From assembly GCF_000373365.1 (NCBI RefSeq), contig NZ_KB891213.1, positions 166-64,165 of the forward strand: a stretch of 64,000 bases of DNA, read 5' to 3'. This document shows, in pieces, positions 40,841 through 50,172 of this stretch. This DNA comes from Parafrankia discariae. Lineage in GTDB: Bacteria; Actinomycetota; Actinomycetes; Frankiales; Frankiaceae. Within the stretch, counting starts at the first letter, position 1. The number at the start of each line of letters is the position of its first letter. The notes beneath the pieces were generated by a model. The model searched no databases. It was not told where the DNA came from and was given only the letters and a program-made list of their open reading frames with translations. Made by a program: the position numbers and the translations under genes.

Positions 40841-42546
40841 TGCTGTGTCCCCGTCACTGGTGAGTCCCCGTCACTGGTGGGTCCTGAGTCCCCTCGCTGG
40901 TGTTCGTGGGCGATCCGTTCGCCTTCGCTGAAGGCGTCGAGATCCGCTAGTAGTCTCGCGTGGTCCGCGGCCCGGGCCGAAAGCGCCTGCGCCGCCGGCG
41001 ATCCGCCCTCCGCCGTACCCGGCTCCGCGCCCGCGCCCGCATCCGTCGCGGCCGGCGCTGTGTCCGCCGCAGCCGGGGTGACCGGTGTGACCGGGGTGGC
41101 CGGGGTGATGGCCGTGGGCGCGGTGTTCGCGGGCGGGCGGGCGCCGTCGCCGGCGGGGTTCTTGAGGCTGCGCGACACCCGGCGGGGGAGACCGCTCGCG
41201 GTCGTGCCACCGATCAGTGCGTCCGCCGCGGGTGGCGAGGACAGCGTCACCCCGGCCGGGCCCGGTGTCGGCCCGGCCGGTGCACCGCCCGCCTGGGTGA
41301 ACAGCGTGGATTCCCGCGGGTGGCCCGCTCCGTTGGCGGACTGTTTCCCGCCCGGAGCCCCGCCCGGAGCCCGGTACTGGAGGTCCGCCCGCGGTTGACC
41401 GTCGCGCGCGGCGGGACGCGCGGCCGGACCCGGCGCGGTCGGGTCGCCGTCGCGGACCACCACGGTCTGCGTGCCCGACCAGCTGCTCTCGGGCAGTTCG
41501 CAGATCAGGGCGGAGGGGATGAGCACCGAGGCGGTCGTCCCGTGGGGGTGGCGGCGCTCCAGCCAGATCCGCAGATCGTGGCGGATCGCGAGCCGGCGCA
41601 CCACGGCCAGGCCCATGTGGCGCACCGCCTCGTCGTCCAGGACGGGGTCGCCGGCGAGTCGCTCGTTGAGCTGGCGCAGCCGGTCCGGCGGGAGCCCGAT
41701 GCCCTCGTCCTCGACCCGCAGCAGCGCGCTGCCCAGCTCCGTGAGGTGCACGCCGACCCGCACCGGCGCGGTCGGGGGAGACGACTTGGTCGCGTTGTCC
41801 AGCAGCTCCGCGAGCAGCCGTCCGACGTCCTCGGCGGCGAAGCCGACCACGCCGAGCGGGACCACCCGGCCGATCGTGACCCGCGAGTAGTGGTCGATGG
41901 CCGACATCGCCGCGCGCACGACGTCGACCAGAGCGGTCGTGTCGGAGGAGGCGCCGCCGGCGTCACGGCCCGCGAGTACCCGCAGGTTCTCGGCATTGCG
42001 GCGCAGCCGGGTGACGAGGTGGTCCAGCCGGTACAGCTCGGCGAGGCGGTCGGTGTCCTCCTCCTTGGCCTCCATGTCCTCCAGCTGGGAGAGCAGGGAG
42101 TCGACCAGGTTGAGGTCGCGCAGCGCCACGTCCGCGCAGATCGCGGAGAGCGCCTCGGCCGCGGGTGCCCCGGCCGCGGCCGGGCCGGTGGAGGCGGCGG
42201 GCAGCGGGGACGGTACGGCCCGCCTGCCATGGGCCGACTGTTCCGCGGCGCCGGCGCCGGCGGTGCGGGTGGACGGGGCCGACGTGTGAATCCCCGCCGT
42301 CGGAGCCCCGCGGGGCGACCTCGCCGCCCCCGCGGCCGCCGCGGGGGCGCCCGGCCGGACCCACGGCTCGTTCGCCGACCTGCGGCCAGGGGCCGCCGGG
42401 CGGCTGACGAGGCCGGCGCGGGCCGGCTGCCCGGGCTGCGGTGGGGAATTCGGGAGATCACCACCCCGCAGCTGGGCCGCTATGCCGCGGGAGCCTCCCA
42501 GGAGCGCGCGGGATCGGTTGAGCAGGTCTCGTGCCCGCGTCGTCAT
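40837..42546 (-). CDS. cvnA: CvnA, soluble histidine-kinase-like protein of conservon B
   Basis: A 569-residue CvnA homologue without any membrane segment. Residues 1-130 are Ala/Pro/Gly-rich; LYRLDHLVTRLRRNAENLRVLAG is the H-box helix, AELLDNATKSSPP the ATPase N-box, VEDEGIGLPP the G1 box and MGLAVVRRLAIRHDLRIWL the G2 box; about 240 disordered residues follow. The ATPase motifs are better preserved than in conservon A (full DEGIGL). Missing membrane helices and sensor domain separate it from the CvnA at 14653, which has two helices. ATG at 42546. Confidence 0.92.
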   Translation of the reverse strand: MTTRARDLLNRSRALLGGSRGIAAQLRGGDLPNSPPQPGQPARAGLVSRPAAPGRRSANEPWVRPGAPAAAAGAARSPRGAPTAGIHTSAPSTRTAGAGAAEQSAHGRRAVPSPLPAASTGPAAAGAPAAEALSAICADVALRDLNLVDSLLSQLEDMEAKEEDTDRLAELYRLDHLVTRLRRNAENLRVLAGRDAGGASSDTTALVDVVRAAMSAIDHYSRVTIGRVVPLGVVGFAAEDVGRLLAELLDNATKSSPPTAPVRVGVHLTELGSALLRVEDEGIGLPPDRLRQLNERLAGDPVLDDEAVRHMGLAVVRRLAIRHDLRIWLERRHPHGTTASVLIPSALICELPESSWSGTQTVVVRDGDPTAPGPAARPAARDGQPRADLQYRAPGGAPGGKQSANGAGHPRESTLFTQAGGAPAGPTPGPAGVTLSSPPAADALIGGTTASGLPRRVSRSLKNPAGDGARPPANTAPTAITPATPVTPVTPAAADTAPAATDAGAGAEPGTAEGGSPAAQALSARAADHARLLADLDAFSEGERIAHEHQRGDSGPTSDGDSPVTGTQQ

Positions 42547-42804
42547 CGCGTCTCACATGCTCTCGTCGGATACGGGTTCCGCCCGCTTCTGCCAACCCCC
42601 GTGTCGGTGAGCTATGCAATCAGACGTCCCGGTTTGCGTCCAACCTGTGGGCATCGTGGTGGGCGCAGCTCGATCTGCATGCCGCGTTCCGTTGTTCCCG
42701 GTTCATTCGGGCCGGCGTGTGGGCACTCGTTGGGCCATGGCCGAGTCGTCGGTGCCCGGCCGTAGGATGCGCGCGTCCCGCCGGTTCGCGGCCCAGGAGC
42801 GTCG

Positions 42805-43461
42805 ATGCCCGAGTTCGCAGGCTTCCCCACCGAAGCGCTGATCTTCTTCGAGGGCCTCGAGGCCGACAACAGCAAGGCCTACTGGACGGATCATCGCGAC
42901 ACCTACGAGAAGGCCGTCCGGGCCCCGATGCTCGCCCTGCTCGACGCCCTCGAGCCGGAGTTCGGCGCACCGCATGTTTTCCGTCCGCACAGGGACGTCC
43001 GATTCTCGAAGGACAAGTCGCCCTACAAGACGGCGATCGGCGCCCACAACGAGCGGGGCGGCTACGTCGAGGTCTCCGCCCGCGGGCTGATGATCGCCAC
43101 CGGTTACTGGCGGACCGCGCCGGACCAGGTGGAACGCCTGCGCGCCGCGGTCGCCGACGACCGGACGGGCCCCCGGCTTGAGGCGCTGGTGCGCGAGCTG
43201 CGGGAGGCGGGATACGGGGTGTCGGGCACGACGCTCAAGACCCGGCCGCGGGGCTACGACGCGGATCACCCACGCATCGAGCTGCTGCGGCACCGGACCC
43301 TCACGGCCCACCGTGAGTTCGGCGAGCCGGCGTGGCTGGCCGAGCCGGAATGCGTCGAGCACGTGGCGGCGGGCTGGCGGGAGACGCGCCGGCTGACCGG
43401 CTGGCTCGACGACCACGTCGGCCCGTCCCGCCTGCCCGTGGCCCGTCGCGGTTCCCGGTGA
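42805..43461 (+). CDS. DUF2461 family protein
   Basis: A 218-residue DUF2461 (TIGR02453) protein. The family signature is clear: ALIFFEGLEADNSKAYWTDHRDTYE, FRPHRDVRFSKDKSPYKTAIGA, GGYVEVSARGLMIATGYW and GTTLKTRPRGYDADHPRIELL. Cytosolic; the biochemical function of the family is not established. It is divergent from conservon B across a 258-bp gap and has no same-strand partner. Confidence 0.9.
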   Translation: MPEFAGFPTEALIFFEGLEADNSKAYWTDHRDTYEKAVRAPMLALLDALEPEFGAPHVFRPHRDVRFSKDKSPYKTAIGAHNERGGYVEVSARGLMIATGYWRTAPDQVERLRAAVADDRTGPRLEALVRELREAGYGVSGTTLKTRPRGYDADHPRIELLRHRTLTAHREFGEPAWLAEPECVEHVAAGWRETRRLTGWLDDHVGPSRLPVARRGSR

Positions 43462-43585
43462 ACCCGCGCTGTCGATCGGAACGGCCCGGGGGTCGCCCGC
43501 CGAGGGCTCCCCGTGCGCGCACGCGCCGAGTCCGGGTGCGCGCACGGGGCCGGTCGGCCGGACCGCCGACCGACGCCCGGTCGGA

Positions 43586-43987
43586 CTAGTTGACCGCCTG
43601 GAACCTCCACCCCTGGTCCTGGAGGAAGATGGGCGAGAGCGCCACCATCGGCGGATAGATGAGTGCCGGGTGCAGTCCGACGGTCAGGTCGCTGTCCACC
43701 GCTCCGATGACGAAGGAGCCCGGCCGGGGGCCCTGCTCGATCCGCCACTCACGACGCTGCGGAAAAGGGCGCACCAGCTCGAAGGTGTCAGGATCGCCGT
43801 CGAAACCGAGGAAGAGCTGGTCGGACGTCTGCTGGATCGTGTACGTGTCATTATCCGTACGTCGGACCTCCCATTCCTGGCCGCGTCCGTTTTCGGGCAG
43901 AATAACGCTGCGGTCGCGCCCTTCCGCGGTGAGGAACTGGTTGTTGTCAAGGCCGATCCGATAAACGCCGTCGGTAACCGTTGCCAC
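43586..43987 (-). CDS. Small beta-trefoil protein, possibly I66-type protease inhibitor-like
   Basis: A 133-residue beta-rich protein. Three internally similar stretches, GVYRIGLDNNQFLTAEG, DTYTIQQTSDQLFLGFDGD and GSFVIGAVDSDLTVGL, each followed by a Trp (EWEV, EWRI, GWRF), fit a three-fold beta-trefoil. That pattern and the length recall I66-family serine protease inhibitors (macrocypin/clitocypin-like) or trefoil lectins; the family call is uncertain. No signal peptide. I chose the GTG at 43987 because it starts the repeat region; the frame stays open to 44065. It is the last of three minus-strand genes (45452 to 43586) divergent from the SARP regulator. Confidence 0.6.
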   Translation of the reverse strand: MATVTDGVYRIGLDNNQFLTAEGRDRSVILPENGRGQEWEVRRTDNDTYTIQQTSDQLFLGFDGDPDTFELVRPFPQRREWRIEQGPRPGSFVIGAVDSDLTVGLHPALIYPPMVALSPIFLQDQGWRFQAVN

Positions 43988-44155
43988 GTTGTTCCCGCTT
44001 TCTGTCGTGGACCGTCGCTCGGTAATTCTGCCCGGCAGCTCGGGGGTGGGCCGGTAGCGACGCACTCGAATCTCGACATGGCTCCGAGCGGCCTGCCGAA
44101 AGGAGGTCGGGCCGAGGCCACCGTGACATCACCGGGGAAAAGACGTGAACGGCTT

Positions 44156-44896
44156 TCATGCTCCACCGGGGCGCCGGGCGTCCGTGTCGGTATTCGATAC
44201 CGGTTTCGTGGCCGGTTTCGTGGGACTTGTTCCGCTCGGCGCGGGAAGGGGTGTGGATCCTCGGCGGTCCGTGACCTCGAGCACGACCTGCGTGGCGGTG
44301 GCGAGGCCGACGGGACGTCCGACGCCTGCGACCCGCAGGCTTACGGCGGCATCGATCAGGTGGCGCCCGGTGGGCAGCCCCGGACCGGTCAGCCGGATGA
44401 CCGTGGAGCGTGTGGAGAGCCGTCCCCGGGCGCGGAGCACCGTCCCGCCCGGGCCGGTGCCGTGCCCCGCGCTCCCCGCTGCGCCGGGCGCGGCATCGCC
44501 GGGCCGGACACCCACGACGGCGTGGTACTCCAGCGGCCCGGTGGGCGGTGGGTGGGCGGGGGTGAATCCGATCGACAGCGCGACGGTGAGCGGTTCCCCT
44601 GGGTGAGGTCCGGCGGGTTCGACCTGAACGCCGAGCCGCACAGGGAGCGGTTCCGAGCCGCTGAGCGGTCTCGAGCCGCTGAGCGGTTCCAGGGCGCCGG
44701 CCGGAGCCGTCGGGGCGAGCCGGCCGGCCCGAGCCGCGATGAAGGCGATCACCTCGGACGGCTCCCAGCCCGGCCAGCGCATCGGGGCGTTCTCGCGTGC
44801 GTGCTGCACGCTGGTGCTGCGGACGCCGTCGCAGTCGAGGAGGAGGCGCACCACGAAGCTCTCCTCGCGCTGGGCCTCGTCGCTCTCAGATGCCAT
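44156..44896 (-). CDS. Hypothetical protein, middle gene of the trio beside the SARP regulator
   Basis: A 246-residue protein I do not recognise. The N-terminal 55 residues (SFVVRLLLDCDGVRSTSVQHAREN, then RWPGWEPSEVIAFIAARAG) look like a compact conserved module with a Trp-Gly-Trp-type core. Residues about 80-210 form a beta-sandwich-like stretch (PVRLGVQVEPAGPHPGEPLTVALSIGF, RHLIDAAVSLRVAG, ATQVVLEVTD), possibly an Ig-like fold. No signal peptide or membrane helix. Spacing to its neighbours is 168 and 121 bp. No function can be assigned. Confidence 0.6.
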   Translation of the reverse strand: MASESDEAQREESFVVRLLLDCDGVRSTSVQHARENAPMRWPGWEPSEVIAFIAARAGRLAPTAPAGALEPLSGSRPLSGSEPLPVRLGVQVEPAGPHPGEPLTVALSIGFTPAHPPPTGPLEYHAVVGVRPGDAAPGAAGSAGHGTGPGGTVLRARGRLSTRSTVIRLTGPGLPTGRHLIDAAVSLRVAGVGRPVGLATATQVVLEVTDRRGSTPLPAPSGTSPTKPATKPVSNTDTDARRPGGA

Positions 44897-45017
44897 CGGT
44901 GCCCTCCACGGTCCACCTGCGTGAATGGGGTCCCCGGACGGATCGGCCGCGTGCCACCGGTACGGGGCGCGCGGCCGATCCGTCGGAGCGGGTGGACGCC
45001 CGGTGCCCGGTGGCCGC

Positions 45018-45452
45018 CTAGGCGTAGATCTCGATGATCTTGGGCAGGGTGAAGACGGTGAGCGGGTAGTGGAGCAGGTTCCCGTTGTTGTTCAGCCGGA
45101 ACGTGACGATGGCGCCGAGCTGGTAGACCCCGGCCGCCAGCGTGTTGGCGGGCACTGTGCGCTCGGTGCCGGCGCGGCGGTAGCCGAGCTGGCCGTGGGT
45201 CGTCGACTCGCCCCGCGACGGGATCGGGTTCGCCGGGGCGGGGCTCCCGAGCCCGTTCACCCAGTACCGGACCGAATAGCGCAGAATTCCGACGAGGACC
45301 TCGTTGAGGGCGCCGGCGAGGTCGAAGTCGATCCACACGGTGAACGGATCGCCGACTCTGATGATGTTGGTCGGCGCGACTCCGTTCGAGTCCTCGATCG
45401 ACACGTAGTCGTCCGCGGTGATCTGCCCGGCGGGCTCGCCTGTCTGGGTCAT
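45018..45452 (-). CDS. Hypothetical beta-rich protein, first gene of the trio
   Basis: A 144-residue protein with no recognised family. It is beta-rich (DYVSIEDSNGVAPTNIIRVGDPFTVWIDFDLAG; VGILRYSVRYWVNGLG; VYQLGAIVTFRLNNNGNLLHYPLTVFTLP) and could be one Ig-like domain, similar in style to the second half of the protein at 44156. No Cys, signal peptide or membrane segment. ATG at 45452 with AGGAGGAAC upstream. It is separated by 439 bp from the divergent SARP gene. Confidence 0.6.
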   Translation of the reverse strand: MTQTGEPAGQITADDYVSIEDSNGVAPTNIIRVGDPFTVWIDFDLAGALNEVLVGILRYSVRYWVNGLGSPAPANPIPSRGESTTHGQLGYRRAGTERTVPANTLAAGVYQLGAIVTFRLNNNGNLLHYPLTVFTLPKIIEIYA

Positions 45453-45891
45453 TCGCTGGTTCCTCCTGAGCTGCGGCCGTTGTTGACGACAACGAATTCC
45501 GGGATGCGGATCCCTGTCTACCCACGGGCAATTAACGATCTTGTTCTGATGGCTTAAGGGGGCGGTCGGGCCGGTTAATCGGCTGTGCCGCCGGCTCGAC
45601 GGGGCGCGGTAACCGCTGCTCGCCCCCGTTAACGCGTGCCGGGAACCCGGTTGGGATTATCGCTGCCGCTGGTATTGGGGCTCATGGCCGTCCGTGTCGC
45701 GATGACGGCCTCCCGGCGTGGTCGCGCGCGGCCGGGGTTCGCCGCCGGCCCGCGGCTGAAGCGGTGGATTCGGTGGCGCTGTCCGCACGTCCGGCGCGGA
45801 CCCCACCACTTCCTGGCCGAACGGTGATATAGATGTGGATGTTCTTCCGTTGTCTTTACGGTGTCTTCACTGTCGGCTGCATGGGGGATGC
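45453..45891. promoter_or_regulatory. Divergent intergenic region with 11-bp direct repeats before the SARP gene
   Basis: No supported gene. Bases 45525-45560 are AT-richer and may hold the promoter of the minus-strand trio. At 45840-45872 three successive 11-mers, TGTTCTTCCGT, TGTCTTTACGG and TGTCTTCACTG, share TGT.TT and end 20 bp before the SARP start. Direct repeats with an 11-bp period are typical of SARP binding sites. Confidence 0.5.
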
Positions 45892-48099
45892 ATGCTCGCG
45901 GGCAAGGTGCTGGAACCTCTTGGAGCACAGCCGGTGACGGCGCATTCTTTGTTCGTCGACGCGGTGACCGGCGGCGCCACCGTGTTTGTCACGCCCCCCG
46001 GCACGCTGCTCACCGACGGGCTCACGGCCGCGCTGGAGGCGGTCGACCGGACGCCGGTCTGGCTCCGGCTGGGCGTCGAGGACCGTGACCCGGCGACCTT
46101 CCTGACAACGCTGATCACCGCGGTGCGGCGGCGAGCCCCCGGATTCGGCGCCACCCTGCTCACCCGGGTGCGACCGTTGCCCGGCCCGGTGCGCGAGTGG
46201 GACGACATCTACCGCAGGATCGGCGTGGAACTGGCCGAGCGGCTCCCGCCCGGGTCGGCGCTGGTGCTGGAACACGCGGACCGGATCGATCCGCACGGGC
46301 CGTCGTTGCACCTCGCGTGCAGCCATGTGCTGAGTGCTCTGCCCGAGGAGACGCCCCGGGTGCTGTTCGGCCATGACGTGCTCCCGGGCACCGCGGTTCT
46401 CGGGGACGCCCGTCGGCCGCCGGCCGAGCGCGCCCGGCTGCACCCGTCGGAGGTTGAGCTTCCCGGTGGGCTCGGGCTCCGGCGGCGTCACGCGGCGGCG
46501 CTCCTCGGCCGGTCCGCGGCGCTGCGGCACGCCGTCGAGTTCGCGCGCACCACGCTGCCGGACGGTGATCTGGCTCAGGCTCTGCGCGGCCGGACGCCTG
46601 CCGGCGTGCTCACCTCGCTGGCCCGTACCGTCCTAGCGGGCGCCACCGGCGCGGGCCGTCGAATGCTCGCGCGGCTGCTGCACGTCGAGTACGTCCTCCC
46701 GGAGGCGGACCGGCACCAGCTCGCCGAGCTGACCGGACCGTGGTTCCAGCCGTTGATCGGCGACTGGTCACGACTGCGCACCGTCTGGCGCGCTCCGCTG
46801 CTCGCGGCTCTGGCCGAGGACGCGGCGCTGGACCGCGAGACCCTGCGCGGCACCGCGCTCGAGCTGTTGCGGGCGGGCGCTCCGGAACGGGCGATCCCCA
46901 TGCTGCTCGAGTTCGACGATCGCGCGGTGGCGGCGCGGGCGCTGGCCAGGGTCGCCGACGGCATGATCGCCGCCGGCCAGTGGGTGACAGTCGGCGGCTG
47001 GCTGGACCAGCTGCCGCCCGAGGCTGTCGAGGCGGAGCCGGATCTGCTCGACGCGGCCGCGCACGTCGCCTCGGTCCGGGGCCGGCAGGGCCCTGCCGGT
47101 CACCGGTCCCACGCGGTGGCCGCCGCGGTCTCCGAGACGGACAGGCTGACGCGGCGGCTGGCGGACATCCACCGGGACCGGCGCCTGCATGCCGAGGCGG
47201 AGGCCGCGCTCGCCCGGTCGGAGCACGAGACGACGGCGCTCCTGCACGCCCACATCGCCGGTGTGTCCGGCGGCCCCGAGGCGCCGAGGGCCGCGGACGC
47301 CGCGCCGGGTGGGAGATCCGGGAGCACGGCCGTGACGGGCCAGGTGGAGATGGCCGTGCACGTGCTGGGACCGCTGTCGGTGATGATGAACGGGCGGCTC
47401 GTGCGAGGCTGGGGCGCCCGCCCCCGGTCCCTGCTGGCCTACCTGGTGATCCATCGGGCGGACCTGCCCCCGCGGGAGGTCGTCACCGAGGCGTTGTGGC
47501 CACGCGCCGACCTGCCCGCGGCGCGGAACAACATCCAGGTGGCCGTGTACGGCGCGCGGCGCGCCCTGCGGGAGGCGGTCGACCGGCAGGTCATCGTGTT
47601 CGAGCGCGGCGTGTACCGGCTGGCCGCCGACGTCATGGTGTCCATCGACCTCGACGCGTTCGAAGGCCATGTCCGGGCTGGTCAGCGTTTCGCCGACGCG
47701 GGACGCGTCGAGGCCGCCATCGCCGAGCTCGAGACGGCGGTGGCGCTGTACCGGGGCGATTTCCTCGCCGACGCGCGTTCCGAGGACTGGGCCGTCCTGC
47801 GGCGCGAGCAGTTGAGGCTGGCCTACCTGGACGCGCTGGACCGGCTCAGCTCGCTGTACCTGGAGACCGGGCAGTACCCGGTCTGCGCGGTGCTGTGCCG
47901 GCAGATCCTCGAGCGCGACCCGTGCCGGGAGGACGCCCACCGCCGGCTCATGCGCTCCTACACCCGCCAGGGGCAGCCGCACCTGGCGTTGCTGCAGTTC
48001 CGGACCTGCGTCGACATCCTGGCCCGCGAGCTGCGCGTCGCGCCGGGACCGGCGACGGTCCGCCTGCACGAGCGAATCCGCCGACACGAGCCCGTCTGA
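45892..48099 (+). CDS. SARP-type transcriptional regulator with C-terminal DNA-binding/BTAD module
   Basis: A 735-residue protein. The SARP module is at the C-terminus: an OmpR-like winged helix (VHVLGPLSVMMNGRLVRGWG, PRSLLAYLVIHRADLPPREVVTEALWP, NNIQVAVYGARRALREA) from about residue 485, then the BTAD/TPR domain to the end (SSLYLETGQYPVCAVLCRQILERDPCREDAHRRLMRSY). In most SARPs this module is N-terminal. The first ~400 residues are helical and resemble MalT/LuxR-type ATPase regulators but I see no Walker A. The ATG at 45892 is chosen; the frame is open to 45835. It likely controls itself and the divergent trio. Confidence 0.85.
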   Translation: MLAGKVLEPLGAQPVTAHSLFVDAVTGGATVFVTPPGTLLTDGLTAALEAVDRTPVWLRLGVEDRDPATFLTTLITAVRRRAPGFGATLLTRVRPLPGPVREWDDIYRRIGVELAERLPPGSALVLEHADRIDPHGPSLHLACSHVLSALPEETPRVLFGHDVLPGTAVLGDARRPPAERARLHPSEVELPGGLGLRRRHAAALLGRSAALRHAVEFARTTLPDGDLAQALRGRTPAGVLTSLARTVLAGATGAGRRMLARLLHVEYVLPEADRHQLAELTGPWFQPLIGDWSRLRTVWRAPLLAALAEDAALDRETLRGTALELLRAGAPERAIPMLLEFDDRAVAARALARVADGMIAAGQWVTVGGWLDQLPPEAVEAEPDLLDAAAHVASVRGRQGPAGHRSHAVAAAVSETDRLTRRLADIHRDRRLHAEAEAALARSEHETTALLHAHIAGVSGGPEAPRAADAAPGGRSGSTAVTGQVEMAVHVLGPLSVMMNGRLVRGWGARPRSLLAYLVIHRADLPPREVVTEALWPRADLPAARNNIQVAVYGARRALREAVDRQVIVFERGVYRLAADVMVSIDLDAFEGHVRAGQRFADAGRVEAAIAELETAVALYRGDFLADARSEDWAVLRREQLRLAYLDALDRLSSLYLETGQYPVCAVLCRQILERDPCREDAHRRLMRSYTRQGQPHLALLQFRTCVDILARELRVAPGPATVRLHERIRRHEPV

Positions 48100-48168
48100 G
48101 CCCCGCCCTGGTCTCCCGCCGACGGTGATGATCGGGCCGCCCCGCGCGGTGGGCCGGTTCGCCGTGGG

Positions 48169-50022
48169 TCAGCCCGCGGGCGTGGCGGTGCACAGCGGGA
48201 GGATGTGCTCGCCGTATTTGGCCAGCTTGTTCTCGCCGACGCCGTTCACCGTCGCGAGTTCGGCGAGCGACGAGGGCGCGCGGGTGGCGATCTCGCGCAG
48301 CGTGGCGTCGTGGAAGATCACGTAGGCGGGGACGCCCTGCTCCTTGGCGGTGGCGCCGCGCCAGGCGCGCAGCCGCTCGAACAGCGCCGCCGCCTGCGCG
48401 GGCAGCTCGACCGGCTCGGCCCGGCGGCCCTTCGCCGCCGAGGTGCTCGTGGTCCTGGCCGCTCGCCTGGGCTCGCGCCGCATGGAGACCGACCGCTGCC
48501 CGCGCAGGACGTCCCCGCTCGCGTCGGTGAGGACGAGCGTTCCGTGTTCACCCTCGACGGCCAGCAGGCCCTGGGCCAGCAGCTGACGGACGACGCCCCG
48601 CCACTCGGCCTCGCTGAGCTCGGTGCCGATGCCGAAGACCGTCAGCGAGTCGTGGCCGTGCTGGTTGACCTTGGGGGTACGCCGGCCCAGCAGGATGTCG
48701 ACGAGATGGCCCGCGCCGAACTTCTGCCGGCGCTCCCGCTGCAGCCGCAGCACCGTGGACAGCAGCTTCTGGGCGGGCACGGTCGCCTCCCAGGACTGCT
48801 GCGGGTGCAGGCAGGTGTCGCAGTTGCCGCAGGCGGCCGACCCCTGCTGCCCGAAGTAGGCCAGCAGGCCGACCCGGCGGCACTCGATGGTCTCGCACAG
48901 CGCGAGCATGGCGTCGAGATGGGAGTTGAGCCGCCGGCGGTGCGCGGCGTCGCCGTCGGAGGCGTCGATGAGCCGGCGCTGCTGGACGACGTCCTGCAGG
49001 CCGTAGGCGAGCCAGGCGGTGGAGCGCAGCCCGTCCCGGCCGGCGCGGCCGGTCTCCTGGTAGTAGCCCTCCACCGACTTCGGCAGGTCGAGGTGGGCGA
49101 CGAAGCGGACGTCCGGCTTGTCGATGCCCATCCCGAAGGCGATCGTGGCGACCATGACCAGGCCGTCCTCCCGTAGGAAACGGGCCTGGTGCTCGGCGCG
49201 GACGCGTGCGTCGAGGCCGGCGTGATAGGGCAGCGCGGCGATCCCGTTCGAGACCAGGAACTCCGCGATCTTCTCGACCGACGCCCGGGACAGGCAGTAC
49301 ACGATGCCCGCGTCGCCGGGGTGCTCGGTGCGCAGGAGCTCCAGCAGCTGTGCCTTCGGGTCGTTCTTCGGCACGATGCGGTACTGGATGTTCGGCCGGT
49401 CGAAGTCGGCGACGAAATGACGGGCGTTGCCCAGCCCGAGCCGGTTCGTGATCTCCTCGTGGGTCGCCGGGGTGGCGGTGGCGGTCAGCGCCACGCGCGG
49501 CACCTGCGGCCAGTGCTGGTGCAGCTCGGAGAGCAGGAGGTAGTCGGGCCGGAAGTCGTGCCCCCACTGCGCGACGCAGTGCGCCTCGTCGATCGCGAAC
49601 AGCGCGATCTCACCCCGGTCGAGGAGCTCGATCGTCGCGCGCACCCGCAGCCGCTCGGGGGCCAGGTAGAGCAGGTCGAGCTCGCCGGCGAGGAACGCGG
49701 ACTCGACGGCGCGGCGCTCGTCGGCCTGCTGGGTGGAGTTGAGGAACCCGGCCCGGACCCCGAGCGCGAGCAGCGCGTCGACCTGGTCCTGCATCAGCGC
49801 GATGAGTGGCGAGATGACCACCCCGGTACCGGGCCGGACGAGCGCCGGGATCTGGTAGCACAACGACTTGCCGCCGCCCGTGGGCATGAGGACCAGCGCG
49901 TCGCCACCGCCGACGACGTGATCGATGATCTCCTGCTGGCCGTCGCGGAAGGACTCGTAGCCGAAGACGCGGCGCAGCACTTCCGCGGCGTCCCGCGGGA
50001 CGCGAACCGAGGGCGAGGTCAC
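48169..50022 (-). CDS. recQ: ATP-dependent DNA helicase RecQ
   Basis: A 617-residue RecQ. Walker A is [16 protein letters not shown], the DEAH box [18 protein letters not shown], and motif VI contains [10 protein letters not shown]. The zinc-binding Cys cluster is CETIECRR with CGNCDTCL, the winged-helix RQC region follows, and an HRDC domain closes the protein ([35 protein letters not shown]). It unwinds recombination and repair intermediates. ATG at 50022. Size and domains are normal; it stands alone. Confidence 0.96.
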   Translation of the reverse strand: MTSPSVRVPRDAAEVLRRVFGYESFRDGQQEIIDHVVGGGDALVLMPTGGGKSLCYQIPALVRPGTGVVISPLIALMQDQVDALLALGVRAGFLNSTQQADERRAVESAFLAGELDLLYLAPERLRVRATIELLDRGEIALFAIDEAHCVAQWGHDFRPDYLLLSELHQHWPQVPRVALTATATPATHEEITNRLGLGNARHFVADFDRPNIQYRIVPKNDPKAQLLELLRTEHPGDAGIVYCLSRASVEKIAEFLVSNGIAALPYHAGLDARVRAEHQARFLREDGLVMVATIAFGMGIDKPDVRFVAHLDLPKSVEGYYQETGRAGRDGLRSTAWLAYGLQDVVQQRRLIDASDGDAAHRRRLNSHLDAMLALCETIECRRVGLLAYFGQQGSAACGNCDTCLHPQQSWEATVPAQKLLSTVLRLQRERRQKFGAGHLVDILLGRRTPKVNQHGHDSLTVFGIGTELSEAEWRGVVRQLLAQGLLAVEGEHGTLVLTDASGDVLRGQRSVSMRREPRRAARTTSTSAAKGRRAEPVELPAQAAALFERLRAWRGATAKEQGVPAYVIFHDATLREIATRAPSSLAELATVNGVGENKLAKYGEHILPLCTATPAG

Positions 50023-50172
50023 CGCGCCACTGTAGAAGGCGCCACGGGACGACAGTGACGCGAGTGCGCGCCTGTGGACAACCCGTTCCCGAACCGCCCG
50101 TCGTCCTCAGCCGCCCGGCGTCCCGAGCCGCCCGGCGTCCCGAGCCGCCCGTCGCCCCGGCGGGGAACCGGC

